Part shown: one piece after another, positions 6,504-15,748 of the stretch | Layout of the letters: every line of letters starts with the position of its first letter | Numbering within the stretch: the first letter of the stretch is position 1 | Source: an uncultured Oscillospiraceae bacterium | GTDB taxonomy: Bacteria > Bacillota > Clostridia > Oscillospirales > Oscillospiraceae | Assembly (NCBI GenBank): GCA_934553255.1 | Contig: CAKTEZ010000013.1 | Coordinates: 1-39,734, forward strand | Direction of reading: 5' to 3' | DNA: 39,734 nt | Notes under the pieces: model-generated | What the model was told of the DNA's origin: nothing | Databases searched by the model: none | Seen by the model: only the letters and a program-made list of their open reading frames with translations | Made by a program: the position numbers and the translations under genes

Positions 6504-7901
6504 ATGGATTTTGAAGCGATCAAGAAGGCTGCTCAAGGCTATCAGGCCGACATGACCAAGTTCCTGCGCGATATGATCGCCATCCCCAGCGAGAGCTGCG
6601 AGGAGGAGGGCGTCGTCAAGCGCATCGCCGAGGAGATGAAGAAGCTCGGCTACGACAAGGTCGAGATCGACAAGCTCGGTAATGTCATCGGCTGGATGGG
6701 CAGCGGCGACAAGATCATCGCCATCGACTCCCACATCGACACCGTCGGCATCGGCAACATCGCCAACTGGACGCACGATCCCTATCAGGGCTACGAGGAC
6801 GAGAAGGTCATCTACGGCCGCGGCGGCTCCGATCAGGAGGGCGGCATGGCTTCCGCCACCTACGGCGCGAAGGTCATGAAGGATCTTGGCCTCATTCCCG
6901 AGGGCTACAAGATCATGGTCGTCGGCTCCGTGCAGGAGGAGGACTGCGACGGTATGTGCTGGCAGTCCATCGTCAACGAATACTTCAACGGTCCCGAGGA
7001 CGCGCGCAGCCAGATTGAATTCGTCATCTCCACCGAGCCGACCGACGGCGGCATCTACCGCGGTCACCGCGGCCGCATGGAGATCCGCGTCGATATGCAC
7101 GGCGTCTCCTGCCACGGCTCCGCTCCCGAGCGCGGCGACAACGCCATTCACAAGATGGCTGAGGTCATTCTCAATGTCCGCGACCTCAACGAGAACGACG
7201 CCGGCGACGACAAGGAGGTCAAGGGTCTCGTGAAGATGCTCGACCCGAAGTACAATCCCGAGCATTGGGAGGACGCCCGCTTCCTCGGCCGCGGCACCTG
7301 CACCACCAGCCAGATCTTCTACACCTCTCCCTCCCGCTGCGCCGTCGCGGACTCCTGCTCCATCTCCATCGACCGCCGCATGACCGCGGGCGAGACCTAT
7401 CAGTCCTGCCTCAAGGAGATCGAGGAGCTGCCCGCCTGCAAGAAGTACGCCAAGGATGTCAAGGTCTCCATGTATATGTACGACCGTCCGGCGTGGACCG
7501 GCCATGTTTATGAGACCGAGGCTTTCTTCCCCACTTGGATCAATAAGGAGACCGCGCCCCATGTACAGGCACTCGTGGACGCGCACCATGCTCTGTGGGG
7601 TACCGAGCGCATCGGCGCGGACGAAAAAGCCATGTCCACCCGCACCGGCCGTCCCCTGACCGACAAGTGGACCTTCTCCACCAACGGCGTTTCCATTCAG
7701 GGCCGCTACGGCATCCCCTGCGTCGGCTTCGGTCCCGGCGCCGAGAGCCAGGCGCACGCCCCCAACGAGATCACCTGGAAGCAGGACCTCGTCACCTGCG
7801 CCGCGCTGTACGCCGCCGTTCCGGGTCTCTATCATCCTGAGAACAAGGACGGCTCCGCCACCAGCTTCCGTCAGGAGCTGACCGGCAACGACATCAAGTG
7901 A
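6504..7901 (+). CDS. ygeY: YgeY-type M20 family metallohydrolase
   Basis: A 465-residue M20/ArgE-DapE-type zinc hydrolase. Metal ligands fit H77 ([10 protein letters not shown]), D110 (RGGSDQEGG) and the E145-E146 pair (VQEEDCDG), with STEPTD near 177-181 and a C-terminal histidine in ESQAHAPNE. These match the YgeY family, known from purine/urate catabolic clusters next to YgeW and selenium-dependent hydroxylases. It probably hydrolyses a ureido- or carbamoyl-amino acid intermediate; the exact substrate is not shown by sequence. ATG 6504 follows GGAGG. It is 41 bases ahead of ygeW and probably co-transcribed with it. Confidence 0.92.
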   Translation: MDFEAIKKAAQGYQADMTKFLRDMIAIPSESCEEEGVVKRIAEEMKKLGYDKVEIDKLGNVIGWMGSGDKIIAIDSHIDTVGIGNIANWTHDPYQGYEDEKVIYGRGGSDQEGGMASATYGAKVMKDLGLIPEGYKIMVVGSVQEEDCDGMCWQSIVNEYFNGPEDARSQIEFVISTEPTDGGIYRGHRGRMEIRVDMHGVSCHGSAPERGDNAIHKMAEVILNVRDLNENDAGDDKEVKGLVKMLDPKYNPEHWEDARFLGRGTCTTSQIFYTSPSRCAVADSCSISIDRRMTAGETYQSCLKEIEELPACKKYAKDVKVSMYMYDRPAWTGHVYETEAFFPTWINKETAPHVQALVDAHHALWGTERIGADEKAMSTRTGRPLTDKWTFSTNGVSIQGRYGIPCVGFGPGAESQAHAPNEITWKQDLVTCAALYAAVPGLYHPENKDGSATSFRQELTGNDIK

Positions 7902-7942
7902 TCCGCCAACACGCAATATAAAAAATAAAGGAGAATATCACC

Positions 7943-9136
7943 ATGAGCAAGACTGTTGAACTGGCGCGCCATCTCGAAACGCTGCACATCAACGATATGT
8001 ACAAGAACGATTTCTACTGGACCTGGGACAAGACCGACGAAGAGATCGACGCCGTTTTCACCGTAGCCGACGCGCTGCGTGACCTGCGCGAGCGCAACAA
8101 GAACACCAAGGTGTTCAATTCCGGTCTCGGCATCTCCATCTTCCGCGACAATTCCACCCGTACCCGCTTCTCCTTCGCCTCCGCCTGCAACCTCCTCGGT
8201 CTTGAGGAGCAGGTGCTCGACGAGAAGGTGAGCCAGATCGCCCACGGCGAGACCGTGCGCGAGACCGCCAACATGGTCTCCTTCATGGCCGATGTCATCG
8301 GTATCCGCGACGATATGTTCATTGGCGAGGGCCACAAGTATCAGAAAACCTTCATCGACGCGCTCGAAGAGGGCTACCGCGACGGTATCCTCGAGCAGCG
8401 CCCCACTCTCGTCAACCTCCAGTGCGATGTCGATCACCCCACCCAGTGCATGGCGGATATGCTCCACATCATCCACTACTTCGGCGGCGTGGAGAACCTC
8501 AAGGGCAAGAAGGTCGCCATGACTTGGGCGTACAGCCCCAGCTACGGCAAGCCCCTGTCCGTCCCGCAGGGCGTCATCGGCCTGTTCACCCGCTTCGGCA
8601 TGGATGTCACGCTCGCTCATCCCGAGGGCTATGAGGTCATGCCCGAGGTCGAGGAGATCGCCAAGAAGAACGCGGCGGCCACCGGCGGCAGCTTCAAGAA
8701 GTGCAACGACATGAAGGAAGCCTTCAAGGACGCCGACATTGTTTATCCCAAGTCCTGGGCTCCGTTCAAGGCCATGGAGGAGCGCACCAAGCTCTACCAG
8801 CAGGGCGACAAGGCCGGCATCGACGCGCTGGAAAAGAAGCTCCTCGCGCAGAACGCCGAACACAAGGATTGGGCCTGCACCGAGGAGATGATGAAGCTCA
8901 CGAAGGACGGCAAGGCGCTCTATCTGCATTGCCTGCCCGCCGACATTTCCGGTCTCTCCTGCCCCGAGGGCGAGGTCGATAACTCCGTGTTCGACCGCTA
9001 CATCGTTCCTCTGTACAAGCAGGCCTCCTACAAGCCCTACATCATCGCCGCAATGATCTTCCTCGCGCAGGTCAAGGATCCCGTCCGCGCCCTCATGGAG
9101 ATGGACAAGTCCGACGCCGAGCGCAAGATGTTCTAA
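7943..9136 (+). CDS. ygeW: Knotted carbamoyltransferase YgeW
   Basis: 397 residues with the carbamoyl-phosphate loop STRTR (71-75) in FRDNSTRTRFSFAS and the HCLP motif at 329-332. The long insertions and the QCMADMLHIIHYFGG segment are those of YgeW, a trefoil-knot carbamoyltransferase found in purine-degradation clusters. It is thought to run in the phosphorolytic direction, giving carbamoyl phosphate and an amine from a ureido compound, and so feeds carbamate kinase. The natural substrate remains uncertain. AAAGGAG precedes ATG 7943. A terminator ends the ygeY-ygeW transcript. Confidence 0.93.
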   Translation: MSKTVELARHLETLHINDMYKNDFYWTWDKTDEEIDAVFTVADALRDLRERNKNTKVFNSGLGISIFRDNSTRTRFSFASACNLLGLEEQVLDEKVSQIAHGETVRETANMVSFMADVIGIRDDMFIGEGHKYQKTFIDALEEGYRDGILEQRPTLVNLQCDVDHPTQCMADMLHIIHYFGGVENLKGKKVAMTWAYSPSYGKPLSVPQGVIGLFTRFGMDVTLAHPEGYEVMPEVEEIAKKNAAATGGSFKKCNDMKEAFKDADIVYPKSWAPFKAMEERTKLYQQGDKAGIDALEKKLLAQNAEHKDWACTEEMMKLTKDGKALYLHCLPADISGLSCPEGEVDNSVFDRYIVPLYKQASYKPYIIAAMIFLAQVKDPVRALMEMDKSDAERKMF

Positions 9137-9154
9137 GCTTTCCCAAACCAACCG

Positions 9155-9180
9155 AAAAGGGCGGCAAAAGCCGCCCTTTT
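9155..9180 (+). terminator. Intrinsic terminator after ygeW
   Basis: Perfect 11-bp stem (9155-9165 with 9170-9180), AAAA loop, right arm ending in TTTT followed by CTTCG. Confidence 0.8.
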
Positions 9181-9191
9181 CTTCGAAAATT

Positions 9192-9309
9192 CCGCGGCAG
9201 AGCGTAAAATTTTTGATAAAATACAAAAATTGCCGCGGGAAATGTCTCGCACATCCGTGCGGAATTTCCTATAATGCAGTCAAACCGCAATGGAGGCTGT
9301 GCCATTGCG
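9192..9309 (+). promoter_or_regulatory. Structured promoter/leader region of the carbamate kinase gene
   Basis: Nested inverted repeats: CCGCGGCA (9192-9199) with TGCCGCGG (9231-9238), and inside it AATTTTTG (9208-9215) with CAAAAATT (9224-9231). A further dyad GGAAAT...GCAC/GTGC...ATTTCC spans about 9238-9269. Perfect -10 TATAAT is at 9270-9275, with no good -35 at 17 bases. In the leader, CGCAATGG (9286-9293) pairs with CCATTGCG (9302-9309). Activator dependence and binding of a regulator to the dyads are inference. Confidence 0.5.
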
Positions 9310-9355
9310 CTGATTTCAGCTTTCATTATTTGTGATTTTAAGGAGATATTACACC

Positions 9356-10291
9356 ATGGGTAAACGCATCGTCATCGCGCTCGGCGGCAACGCGCTGGGC
9401 AACACCCCCTATGAGCAGCTCGCTCTCGTCACCGAGACCGCCAAGCCCATCGTCGACCTGATCGCGCAGGGCAACGAGGTCATCATTGCCCACGGCAACG
9501 GCCCGCAGGTCGGCATGATCAACCTCGGCATGGCCACCGCCGCCGAGGCCAAGGCCATCAAGTCCGATATGCCCTTCCCCGAGTGCGGCGCCATGAGCCA
9601 GGGCTACATCGGCTATCACCTCCAGAACGCCATCGGCAACGAGCTTGCCTCCCGCGGCATGGCCAAGGATGTCGCCACCGTCGTCACGCAGGTCCTCGTG
9701 GACGAAGCCGACCCCGCCTTCCAGCACCCCACCAAGCCCGTCGGCGCGTTCTACGATAAGGAGACCGCGGACCGCATCGCGGCGGAAAAGGGCTACACCA
9801 TGGTCGAGGACGCGGGCCGCGGCTACCGTCAGGTCGTCCCCTCTCCCAAGCCCATCGATGTCATCGAGAAGAATACCGTCAAGGCGCTCGTTGACAACGG
9901 CACCGTCGTCATCACCGTCGGCGGCGGCGGCATTCCCGTCGTCCGCAAGGACGGCAAGCTTTACGGCACGCCCGCCGTCATCGACAAGGACTTCGCCTCC
10001 GCCAAGCTCGCCGAGCTGCTCGACGCCGATATGCTCGTCATCCTGACCGCGGTCGAGAAGGTCGCCATCAACTTCGGCAAGCCCGACCAGAAGGGTCTCG
10101 ACGATCTCACGCCCGCCGATGCCCGCAAGTACATCGACGAGAAGCAGTTCGCCCCCGGCTCCATGCTGCCCAAGGTGCAGGCCGCTCTGTCCTTCGCCGA
10201 GTCCAAGCCCGGCCGCGTCGCCCTCATCACCCTGCTCGAGAAGGCTGCCGACGGCATCTCCGGCAAGACCGGCACCCGCGTCCACCAGTAA
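9356..10291 (+). CDS. arcC: Carbamate kinase
   Basis: A 311-residue amino-acid kinase family protein. KRIVIALGGNALG opens the fold, HGNGPQVG (about 47-54) and VGGGGIPVV are nucleotide/substrate loops, and DKDFASAKLAELLDADMLVILTAVEKV plus GSMLPKVQAA are carbamate kinase signatures. It catalyses carbamoyl phosphate plus ADP to ATP, CO2 and ammonia. Beside ygeW it should give the ATP yield of ureide breakdown; the E. coli purine-cluster counterpart is YqeA. It has its own promoter region and terminator. ATG 9356 follows AAGGAG (9340-9345). Confidence 0.95.
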   Translation: MGKRIVIALGGNALGNTPYEQLALVTETAKPIVDLIAQGNEVIIAHGNGPQVGMINLGMATAAEAKAIKSDMPFPECGAMSQGYIGYHLQNAIGNELASRGMAKDVATVVTQVLVDEADPAFQHPTKPVGAFYDKETADRIAAEKGYTMVEDAGRGYRQVVPSPKPIDVIEKNTVKALVDNGTVVITVGGGGIPVVRKDGKLYGTPAVIDKDFASAKLAELLDADMLVILTAVEKVAINFGKPDQKGLDDLTPADARKYIDEKQFAPGSMLPKVQAALSFAESKPGRVALITLLEKAADGISGKTGTRVHQ

Positions 10292-10331
10292 GGATCGCCC
10301 CCGTAAATTTCCAAACATTCCATACAATATA

Positions 10332-10367
10332 AACAAAAGGTTTGCCCGCTCAGGCAAACCTTTTGTT
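10332..10367 (+). terminator. Intrinsic terminator after arcC
   Basis: Perfect 15-bp stem (10332-10346 with 10353-10367), six-base loop, followed by TGCTTTTTC. Confidence 0.85.
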
Positions 10368-10462
10368 TGCTTTTTCATAATTTCCCCCTGTTTTTCGCCG
10401 CTTTGCCTAAAAGTTTTTTAGGATTTTTGGCTATGTTTTCATTTCTTTTTTCCATTTGCCGG

Positions 10463-10491
10463 TTGCGTTTTACTTGAAAATTTTGTATGAT
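10463..10491 (+). promoter_or_regulatory. Promoter of the BMP lipoprotein gene
   Basis: TTGCGT (10463-10468), 17-base spacer, TATGAT (10486-10491). The 55-base leader has a small GGTAT/ATACC hairpin (10502-10524) before the ribosome site. Confidence 0.65.
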
Positions 10492-10548
10492 ACTGTTCAA
10501 AGGTATTGTCCTCAGGGGCATACCAATTTTGAAGGAGGATTTATCCAA

Positions 10549-11793
10549 ATGAAGAAGCTTCTTGCGATCCTGCTTTCTGTCGTTATGGTCCTGTCCCTCG
10601 TGGCCTGCGGCAGCAAGAACACCGAGCAGACCCCGTCCGACGATCAGCAGACCCCCGAAACCGAGACCAAGACCATCAAGGTCGGTCTGATCTGCATCGG
10701 CGACGAGAACGATCAGGGCTACACCTACAACTTCATCCGCGGCAAGGAAGCCGCCACCGAGGCGCTCGCCGCCAAGGGCATCAATGTTGACTGGGTCGTC
10801 AAGTACAACATCGGCGAAGACTCCACCTGCGAGGACGCCAACATCGAGCTGGCTGAAGAAGGCTGCGAGATCATCTTCAACAACTCCTACGGCTTCGAAC
10901 CCTTCATGCTCAAGGTCGCTCCCGACTATCCCGAGATCCAGTTCGTCGGCTGCACCAACCAGGGTTCCTGGAACGATGACCTCGACAACACCCACAACGC
11001 CTTCGCCAACATCTATGAAGGCCGTTACCTCGCCGGCGTCGCTGCCGGTATGAAGCTCCAGCAGCTCATCGACGAAGGCACCATCAAGCCCGAAGAGGCC
11101 GTCATCGGCTACGTCGGCGCGTTCTCCTTCGCCGAAGTCATCTCCGGTATGACCTCCTACTTCCTGGGCGCCCGCTCCGTCTGCCCGAGCGTGACCATGA
11201 AGGTCCAGTTCGTCGGCTCCTGGTCTGACGCCACCGAAGAGTCCAACGCCGCCTCCGCTCTGTGCGACCTCGGCTGCAAGCTCATCTCCCAGCACTCCGA
11301 CAACACCACCCCCGCCACCATGGCGCAGTCCAAGGGCGCTTTCCACACCGGCTACAATAACGACATGACCGGTGTCGCTCCCGATGCCTCCATCATCGGC
11401 TGCCGCATCGACTGGACGAACTACTTCGTCTATGCCATTGAGAGCGTTGCCAACGGTCAGGAATTCGATCAGGATTACTGCTACGGTTATGCCCACGGCG
11501 ATGTCGTCCTGACCGAGCTGAACGAGAAGATCGCCGCCCCCGGCACCGCTGAGAAGCTTGCCGAGGTCGAGGCCGGTCTGGCCGACGGCTCCATCAAGGT
11601 CTTCGACACCTCCACCTTTACCGTGGGCGGCGAGACCCTGACCTCCGCCTTCGCTCTGGATACCGACGGCGACTTCGCCCCCGATTCCGAGGAAGCCGTG
11701 TTCGACGGCGCGTTCCACGAGTCCTACTTCCAGTCCGCTCCTTACTTCACCATCCAGATCGATGGCATCGAGTGGCTGAACGCCGCCTACTAA
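10549..11793 (+). CDS. BMP-family ABC transporter substrate-binding lipoprotein
   Basis: 414 residues. The N-terminus is a lipoprotein signal (MKKLLAILLSVVMVLSLVAC) with the lipobox cysteine at position 20, followed by a Ser/Thr/Glu-rich tether. The mature part is a BMP/PnrA-type periplasmic-fold protein (KVGLICIGDENDQGYTYNFIRG; INIYEGRYLAGV-like segment ANIYEGRYLAGVAAG). BMP proteins bind nucleosides or related purines and deliver them to the ATPase/permease genes downstream. The start is chosen at the signal peptide with AAGGAGG ahead. A terminator just after the gene, with a separate promoter for the rest, would keep it in excess over the membrane parts. Confidence 0.92.
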   Translation: MKKLLAILLSVVMVLSLVACGSKNTEQTPSDDQQTPETETKTIKVGLICIGDENDQGYTYNFIRGKEAATEALAAKGINVDWVVKYNIGEDSTCEDANIELAEEGCEIIFNNSYGFEPFMLKVAPDYPEIQFVGCTNQGSWNDDLDNTHNAFANIYEGRYLAGVAAGMKLQQLIDEGTIKPEEAVIGYVGAFSFAEVISGMTSYFLGARSVCPSVTMKVQFVGSWSDATEESNAASALCDLGCKLISQHSDNTTPATMAQSKGAFHTGYNNDMTGVAPDASIIGCRIDWTNYFVYAIESVANGQEFDQDYCYGYAHGDVVLTELNEKIAAPGTAEKLAEVEAGLADGSIKVFDTSTFTVGGETLTSAFALDTDGDFAPDSEEAVFDGAFHESYFQSAPYFTIQIDGIEWLNAAY

Positions 11794-11810
11794 TTCGCAC
11801 CCGTACATCC

Positions 11811-11838
11811 AAAGGAGCCGCCTGCGGGCGGCTCCTTT
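11811..11838 (+). terminator. Intrinsic terminator after the BMP lipoprotein gene
   Basis: Perfect 12-bp stem (11811-11822 with 11827-11838), four-base loop, right arm ending TTTT then CTC. Confidence 0.8.
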
Positions 11839-11937
11839 TCTCATCCCTCTCTTACAATTTTTTAGGCAAGCTAACTTTTTGTCGATATTTCCAGTTTTGC
11901 GCGGCCACTTTTGATGGATTTGCCAATAGCTTTTTCA

Positions 11938-11966
11938 TTTACATCCCTGTCGAATCGTGTTAAGAT
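11938..11966 (+). promoter_or_regulatory. Promoter of the ABC ATPase/permease operon
   Basis: TTTACA (11938-11943), 17-base spacer, TAAGAT (11961-11966). The remaining gap sequence on both sides (11840-11937 and 11967-12031) is AT-rich and shows no gene. Confidence 0.6.
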
Positions 11967-12031
11967 AGGAATTGAATAATCAGCATTTATCGGAGTTTTC
12001 CCCATTCTCTCCGGTAAGGTGGCTGCAGCCT

Positions 12032-12066
12032 GAACCCAGCCGCCGGTCTCGGCGTCGGCCGGGTTC
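12032..12066 (+). promoter_or_regulatory. Leader hairpin before the ABC ATPase gene
   Basis: GAACCCAGCCG (12032-12042) pairs with CGGCCGGGTTC (12056-12066) with one mismatch. It sits six bases ahead of the AAAGGA ribosome site in a roughly 115-base leader. No poly-T follows, so any effect would be on translation or RNA stability. It matches no riboswitch I know. Confidence 0.4.
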
Positions 12067-12087
12067 GAAAGAAAGGATGACAGGACC

Positions 12088-13635
12088 TTGGACAACAACT
12101 GTGCAGTCGAACTCAGACACATTACCAAGCGCTTCGGCAAGGTCGTTGCCAACGACAGCATCGACCTGACCATCAATCGGGGTGAGATCCTTTCCCTGCT
12201 CGGCGAAAACGGCAGCGGAAAGACGACCCTGATGAATATGCTCGCGGGCATCTATTTCCCGGACGAGGGCGAAATTTATGTCAACGGCGTACTCACCCCC
12301 ATCCGCTCCCCCAAGGATGCCTTTGACAACCACATCGGCATGATCCACCAGCACTATAAGCTTGTCGATGTGTTCACGGCAGCGGAGAACATTGTCCTCG
12401 GTCTGGACGAGCCGGGCAAGCTGGACATCAAGGCAGCCAACGCCAGAGTCAAGGAGATCTGCGATCGCTACGGCTTTGACATCGACCCGACCCAGAAGAT
12501 CTACGATATGTCCGTTTCCCAGAAGCAGACCGTCGAGATCGTCAAGGTCCTCTATCGCGGTGCGGACACGCTCATTCTCGACGAGCCGACTGCCGTTCTC
12601 ACTCCGCAGGAAACGGAAAAGCTTTTCAATGTCCTCCGCAATATGCGCGCCGACGGCAAGGCCATCGTCATCATCACCCATAAGCTGCATGAGGTCATGG
12701 CCCTTTCGGACAAGGTCGCGGTGCTGCGTAAGGGTCAGTACATCGGCACGGTCAACACCGCCGAGACGAACCCGCAGGCGCTGACCGACATGATGGTCGG
12801 CCACGCGGTCACGCTCAACATCGACCGTCCGCGCTATGAGAACCCCGTTCCGCGCCTGACGCTGCAGGATGTCACCTGCTACGACAACGAGGGCGTTGTC
12901 CGTTTGGACCATGTATCCTTCACCGCCATGGGCGGTGAGATCCTCGGTGTCGCCGGCATCGCGGGCAGCGGTCAGCGCGAGCTGCTTGAGTCCATCGCGG
13001 GCCTCTACCCCGTCGCCGAGGGCAGCAGCGTCCGCTACACGCCCGAGGGCGCTCCGGAGTCCGAGCTGGTCGGCAAGACGCCGATGCAGATCAAGAAGTC
13101 CGGCGTCGCGCTCGCCTTCGTCCCCGAGGACCGTCTGGGCATGGGTCTGGTCGGCTCGATGGGCATGACCGGCAATATGATGCTCCGCTCGTGGAAGAAG
13201 GGCAAGGGCGTGTTCGTCAACCGCAAGGACCCCAACGAGCTTGCCATGACCATCTGGAAGGAGCTGGAGGTCGTCACTCCCAGCACCGAGTTCCCTGTGC
13301 GCCGTATGTCCGGCGGCAATGTGCAGAAGGTGCTGGTCGGCCGCGAGATCGCGTCCGCGCCCAATGTGCTGATGTCCGCTTACGCCGTGCGCGGTCTGGA
13401 CATCAACACCTCCTATACCATTTACAACCTCATGACCGAGCAGAAGATGAAGGGCGTCGCCGTTATCTTCGTCGGCGAGGATCTGGATGTGCTGCTTGAG
13501 CTGTGCGACCGCATCCTCGTGCTCTGCGGCGGCAAGGTCAGCGGCATCGTCGATGCCCGCACCGCCACCAAGGAAGAGATCGGTCTGATGATGACCCGCG
13601 TCGGCGGCGGAAAGGAGGAGGAAGTTCATGCATAA
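12088..13635 (+). CDS. ABC transporter ATP-binding protein with two ATPase domains (BMP/nucleoside type)
   Basis: 515 residues. First ATPase: Walker A GENGSGKTT (39-47), a degenerate signature MSVSQKQ near 141-147, Walker B ILDEP (163-167). Second ATPase: degenerate Walker A AGSGQREL (292-299), signature MSGGN (407-411), with AYAVRGLDI replacing the usual Walker B acidic pair. A degenerate second site is normal for sugar- and nucleoside-type double ATPases (RbsA, NupO, YufO). The start is TTG at 12088, supported by homologous N-terminal wording (VELRHITKRFG) and AAAGGA ten bases upstream. The ATG at 12078 is out of frame. Its end overlaps the next gene by eight bases. Confidence 0.93.
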   Translation: MDNNCAVELRHITKRFGKVVANDSIDLTINRGEILSLLGENGSGKTTLMNMLAGIYFPDEGEIYVNGVLTPIRSPKDAFDNHIGMIHQHYKLVDVFTAAENIVLGLDEPGKLDIKAANARVKEICDRYGFDIDPTQKIYDMSVSQKQTVEIVKVLYRGADTLILDEPTAVLTPQETEKLFNVLRNMRADGKAIVIITHKLHEVMALSDKVAVLRKGQYIGTVNTAETNPQALTDMMVGHAVTLNIDRPRYENPVPRLTLQDVTCYDNEGVVRLDHVSFTAMGGEILGVAGIAGSGQRELLESIAGLYPVAEGSSVRYTPEGAPESELVGKTPMQIKKSGVALAFVPEDRLGMGLVGSMGMTGNMMLRSWKKGKGVFVNRKDPNELAMTIWKELEVVTPSTEFPVRRMSGGNVQKVLVGREIASAPNVLMSAYAVRGLDINTSYTIYNLMTEQKMKGVAVIFVGEDLDVLLELCDRILVLCGGKVSGIVDARTATKEEIGLMMTRVGGGKEEEVHA

Positions 13636-14734
13636 CGAGAATAAGGTCCCCCTGATCCGTCTCGCCAAGCGCGACATGATGGAGCCGTGGAAGGTCTGGT
13701 GCATCCGCCTTGCCTCCATCGTCTTTGCTCTTCTCCTCGGCGGTCTCGTCATGATGATCGCCCTGCCGGACGGCTCCACGCCGATCGACGGCTACGCCAC
13801 CATCATCACCGGCGCGCTCGGCAAAAAGACGGCCATCCGCCAGACGGTCAAGCTGGCGATCCCCCTGCTCGGCTGCGCGCTCGCCATTGCCCCCTGCTTC
13901 AAGATGCGCTTCTGGAACATCGGCGCCGAGGGTCAGATCACCGCGGGCGCCATCGCCGCAAGCTACTTCGCGCTTTACTGGGTCGGCAAGGTCCCGTCCG
14001 CGCTGCTGCTCGTCATCATGGGCGTCACGGGCGCCGTCGCCGGCGGCATCTGGGCGTTGATCCCCGCCTTCTTCAAGGCGAAATGGAACACGAATGAGAC
14101 GCTGTTCACCCTGATGATGAATTACATCATCATCGGCGTGGTCCGCTGGCTGCAGGGCGGCCCGTGGGAGGGGCGTCCCGGCTCACAGATCATCCCCCAG
14201 TTCGATAAGGCCGCCACGCTGCCGAAGGTACTCGGCGTCCATTGCGGCTGGATCCTCGTGCTGCTCCTCGTCGTGTTCATGCACATCTATATGAACCACA
14301 CCAAGCACGGCTATGAGATCGCTGTCATCGGCGACTCCGTCAACACCGCACGCTACGCAGGCATGAATGTCGGTCATGTCATGATGCGTACGATGTTCCT
14401 CTCCGGCGCGATTTCGGGTCTGGTCGGCTTCATCGTCGCCTCCGGCGCGAACACCACGCTGTACGACGGCGTCGCTGCGGGCGTGGGCTTCACCTCCATC
14501 ACGGTCGCATGGCTCAGCCAACTCAACGCCTTTGCGATGATCGTCATCTCCCTGATGCTTGCCATTATCTCCAAGGGCGCGGAAACGCTGCAGACCCGTC
14601 TTGCCGTCCCCGCCTCGATCTCGGACATCATCACGGGTATTCTGCTCTTCTGTATGCTCGGCTGTGAGTTCTTCATCAACTACCGTTTGATCTTCCGCTC
14701 GACGAAGCATGAAAAGGAGGCGGCTAAGGAATGA
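13628..14734 (+). CDS. ABC transporter permease (BMP/nucleoside type), first subunit
   Basis: A 368-residue membrane protein of the BPD_transp_2 family, with about nine or ten helices and a cytosolic N-terminus of about 25 residues. KMRFWNIGAEGQITAGAIAAS (about residues 93-113) is the hallmark loop of NupP/YufP-type permeases. It forms a heterodimer with the next gene product. ATG 13628 lies inside the end of the ATPase gene, behind GGAAAGGAGG, so translation is coupled. It ends with a four-base ATGA overlap. Confidence 0.93.
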   Translation: MHNENKVPLIRLAKRDMMEPWKVWCIRLASIVFALLLGGLVMMIALPDGSTPIDGYATIITGALGKKTAIRQTVKLAIPLLGCALAIAPCFKMRFWNIGAEGQITAGAIAASYFALYWVGKVPSALLLVIMGVTGAVAGGIWALIPAFFKAKWNTNETLFTLMMNYIIIGVVRWLQGGPWEGRPGSQIIPQFDKAATLPKVLGVHCGWILVLLLVVFMHIYMNHTKHGYEIAVIGDSVNTARYAGMNVGHVMMRTMFLSGAISGLVGFIVASGANTTLYDGVAAGVGFTSITVAWLSQLNAFAMIVISLMLAIISKGAETLQTRLAVPASISDIITGILLFCMLGCEFFINYRLIFRSTKHEKEAAKE

Positions 14735-15711
14735 CACTTCTTATCACCCTTATCATCGCGGCCATCACCTACGGCACGCCGCTGCTGTTCGGCACGCTCG
14801 GCGAGATCCTGACGGAAAAATCCGGCAACCTCAACCTCGGCGTCGAGGGCATCATGTTTATGGGCGGCGCGCTTGGTCTCGGCGGTGTGTACTACTATGA
14901 AAAGCTCTCCTCCGCTCCCAACGGCTTTGTCGCCATCTTTCTCGGCGTTCTCTGCGCGTTCCTCGCGGGCGCGCTCGCCTCGCTGATCTTTAGCTTCCTG
15001 ACCATTACGCTGCGCGCGAACCAGAATGTCACGGGTCTCGCCCTTTCCATCTTCGGCACGGGCGTCGGCCAGTTCATCGGCGAGTATATGCGCGTGAGCG
15101 AGAACGGCTACATCTCCGTGAGCAATATGCTCAAGGGCTATTTCCAGAATTCCCCCTTCCCCAAGGGACTGCAGGACATTCCCGTGGTCGGCGGCATTCT
15201 CTTCGGCAACAGCTTCTTCTTCTACCTCGCCGTTGCCTGCGCCGTCACGCTGTACATCTACCTCAACAAGACCCGCGGCGGCCTGTATCTCCGCAGCGTG
15301 GGCGAAAGCCCCTCCACCGCCGACGCCGCCGGCATCAATGTCACCCGCTATAAGTACCTCGCCACCGTCATCGGCGGCGGCGTGAGCGCCGTGGGCGGCA
15401 TGGTCTACATCATGACCATTGCGGGCGGCGTGTGGAACCACGAAGGTCTGTCCGGCGTTGGCTGGCTTGCCGTCGCGCTGGTCATCTTCTGCCTGTGGCG
15501 TCCGCTGAGCGCCATCTGGGGCAGCGTCCTGTTCGGTGCGCTGATGATCCTGTACCTGCGTCTGGTCATCGCGTTCATTCCCACGCAGCTCTACAAGATC
15601 CTGCCCTATGTGGTCACGGTCATCGTACTCATCATCTCGAGTATGCGTAACAACAAGGAAAAGCAGCCGCCCGCTTCTCTGGGCTTGAATTACTTCCGCG
15701 AGGAGCGCTGA
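14731..15711 (+). CDS. ABC transporter permease (BMP/nucleoside type), second subunit
   Basis: A 326-residue membrane protein, partner of the preceding permease. It starts TLLITLIIAAITYGTPLLFGTLGEILTEKSG, and NLNLGVEGIMFMGGA is the family loop of NupQ/YufQ-type subunits. KTRGGLYLRSVGESPSTADAAGIN matches the cytosolic coupling loop (EAA-like) that contacts the ATPase. ATGA overlap with the upstream stop and GGAGG just before it. The terminator after its stop separates it from the deaminase gene. Confidence 0.93.
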   Translation: MTLLITLIIAAITYGTPLLFGTLGEILTEKSGNLNLGVEGIMFMGGALGLGGVYYYEKLSSAPNGFVAIFLGVLCAFLAGALASLIFSFLTITLRANQNVTGLALSIFGTGVGQFIGEYMRVSENGYISVSNMLKGYFQNSPFPKGLQDIPVVGGILFGNSFFFYLAVACAVTLYIYLNKTRGGLYLRSVGESPSTADAAGINVTRYKYLATVIGGGVSAVGGMVYIMTIAGGVWNHEGLSGVGWLAVALVIFCLWRPLSAIWGSVLFGALMILYLRLVIAFIPTQLYKILPYVVTVIVLIISSMRNNKEKQPPASLGLNYFREER

Positions 15712-15720
15712 ATTTTCAAA

Positions 15721-15748
15721 AAAGGAAGCGCCGCAAGGCGCTTCCTTT
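15721..15748 (+). terminator. Intrinsic terminator between the permease and deaminase genes
   Basis: Perfect 12-bp stem (15721-15732 with 15737-15748), GCAA loop, TTTTC tail, with an A-run before it. It ends only 22 bases before the next start codon, leaving no room for a promoter. The deaminase must rely on readthrough or on a promoter inside the permease gene. Confidence 0.8.

Noticed and set aside
12055..12075. A GGGTTCGAAA stretch resembling a tRNA T loop
   Set aside because: No acceptor or anticodon arm can be built around it; it is the right arm of a leader hairpin.
11980..13779. A 599-codon leftward open frame opposite the ABC ATPase gene
   Set aside because: Composition is that of an antisense shadow, and the rightward frame has full ABC motifs.
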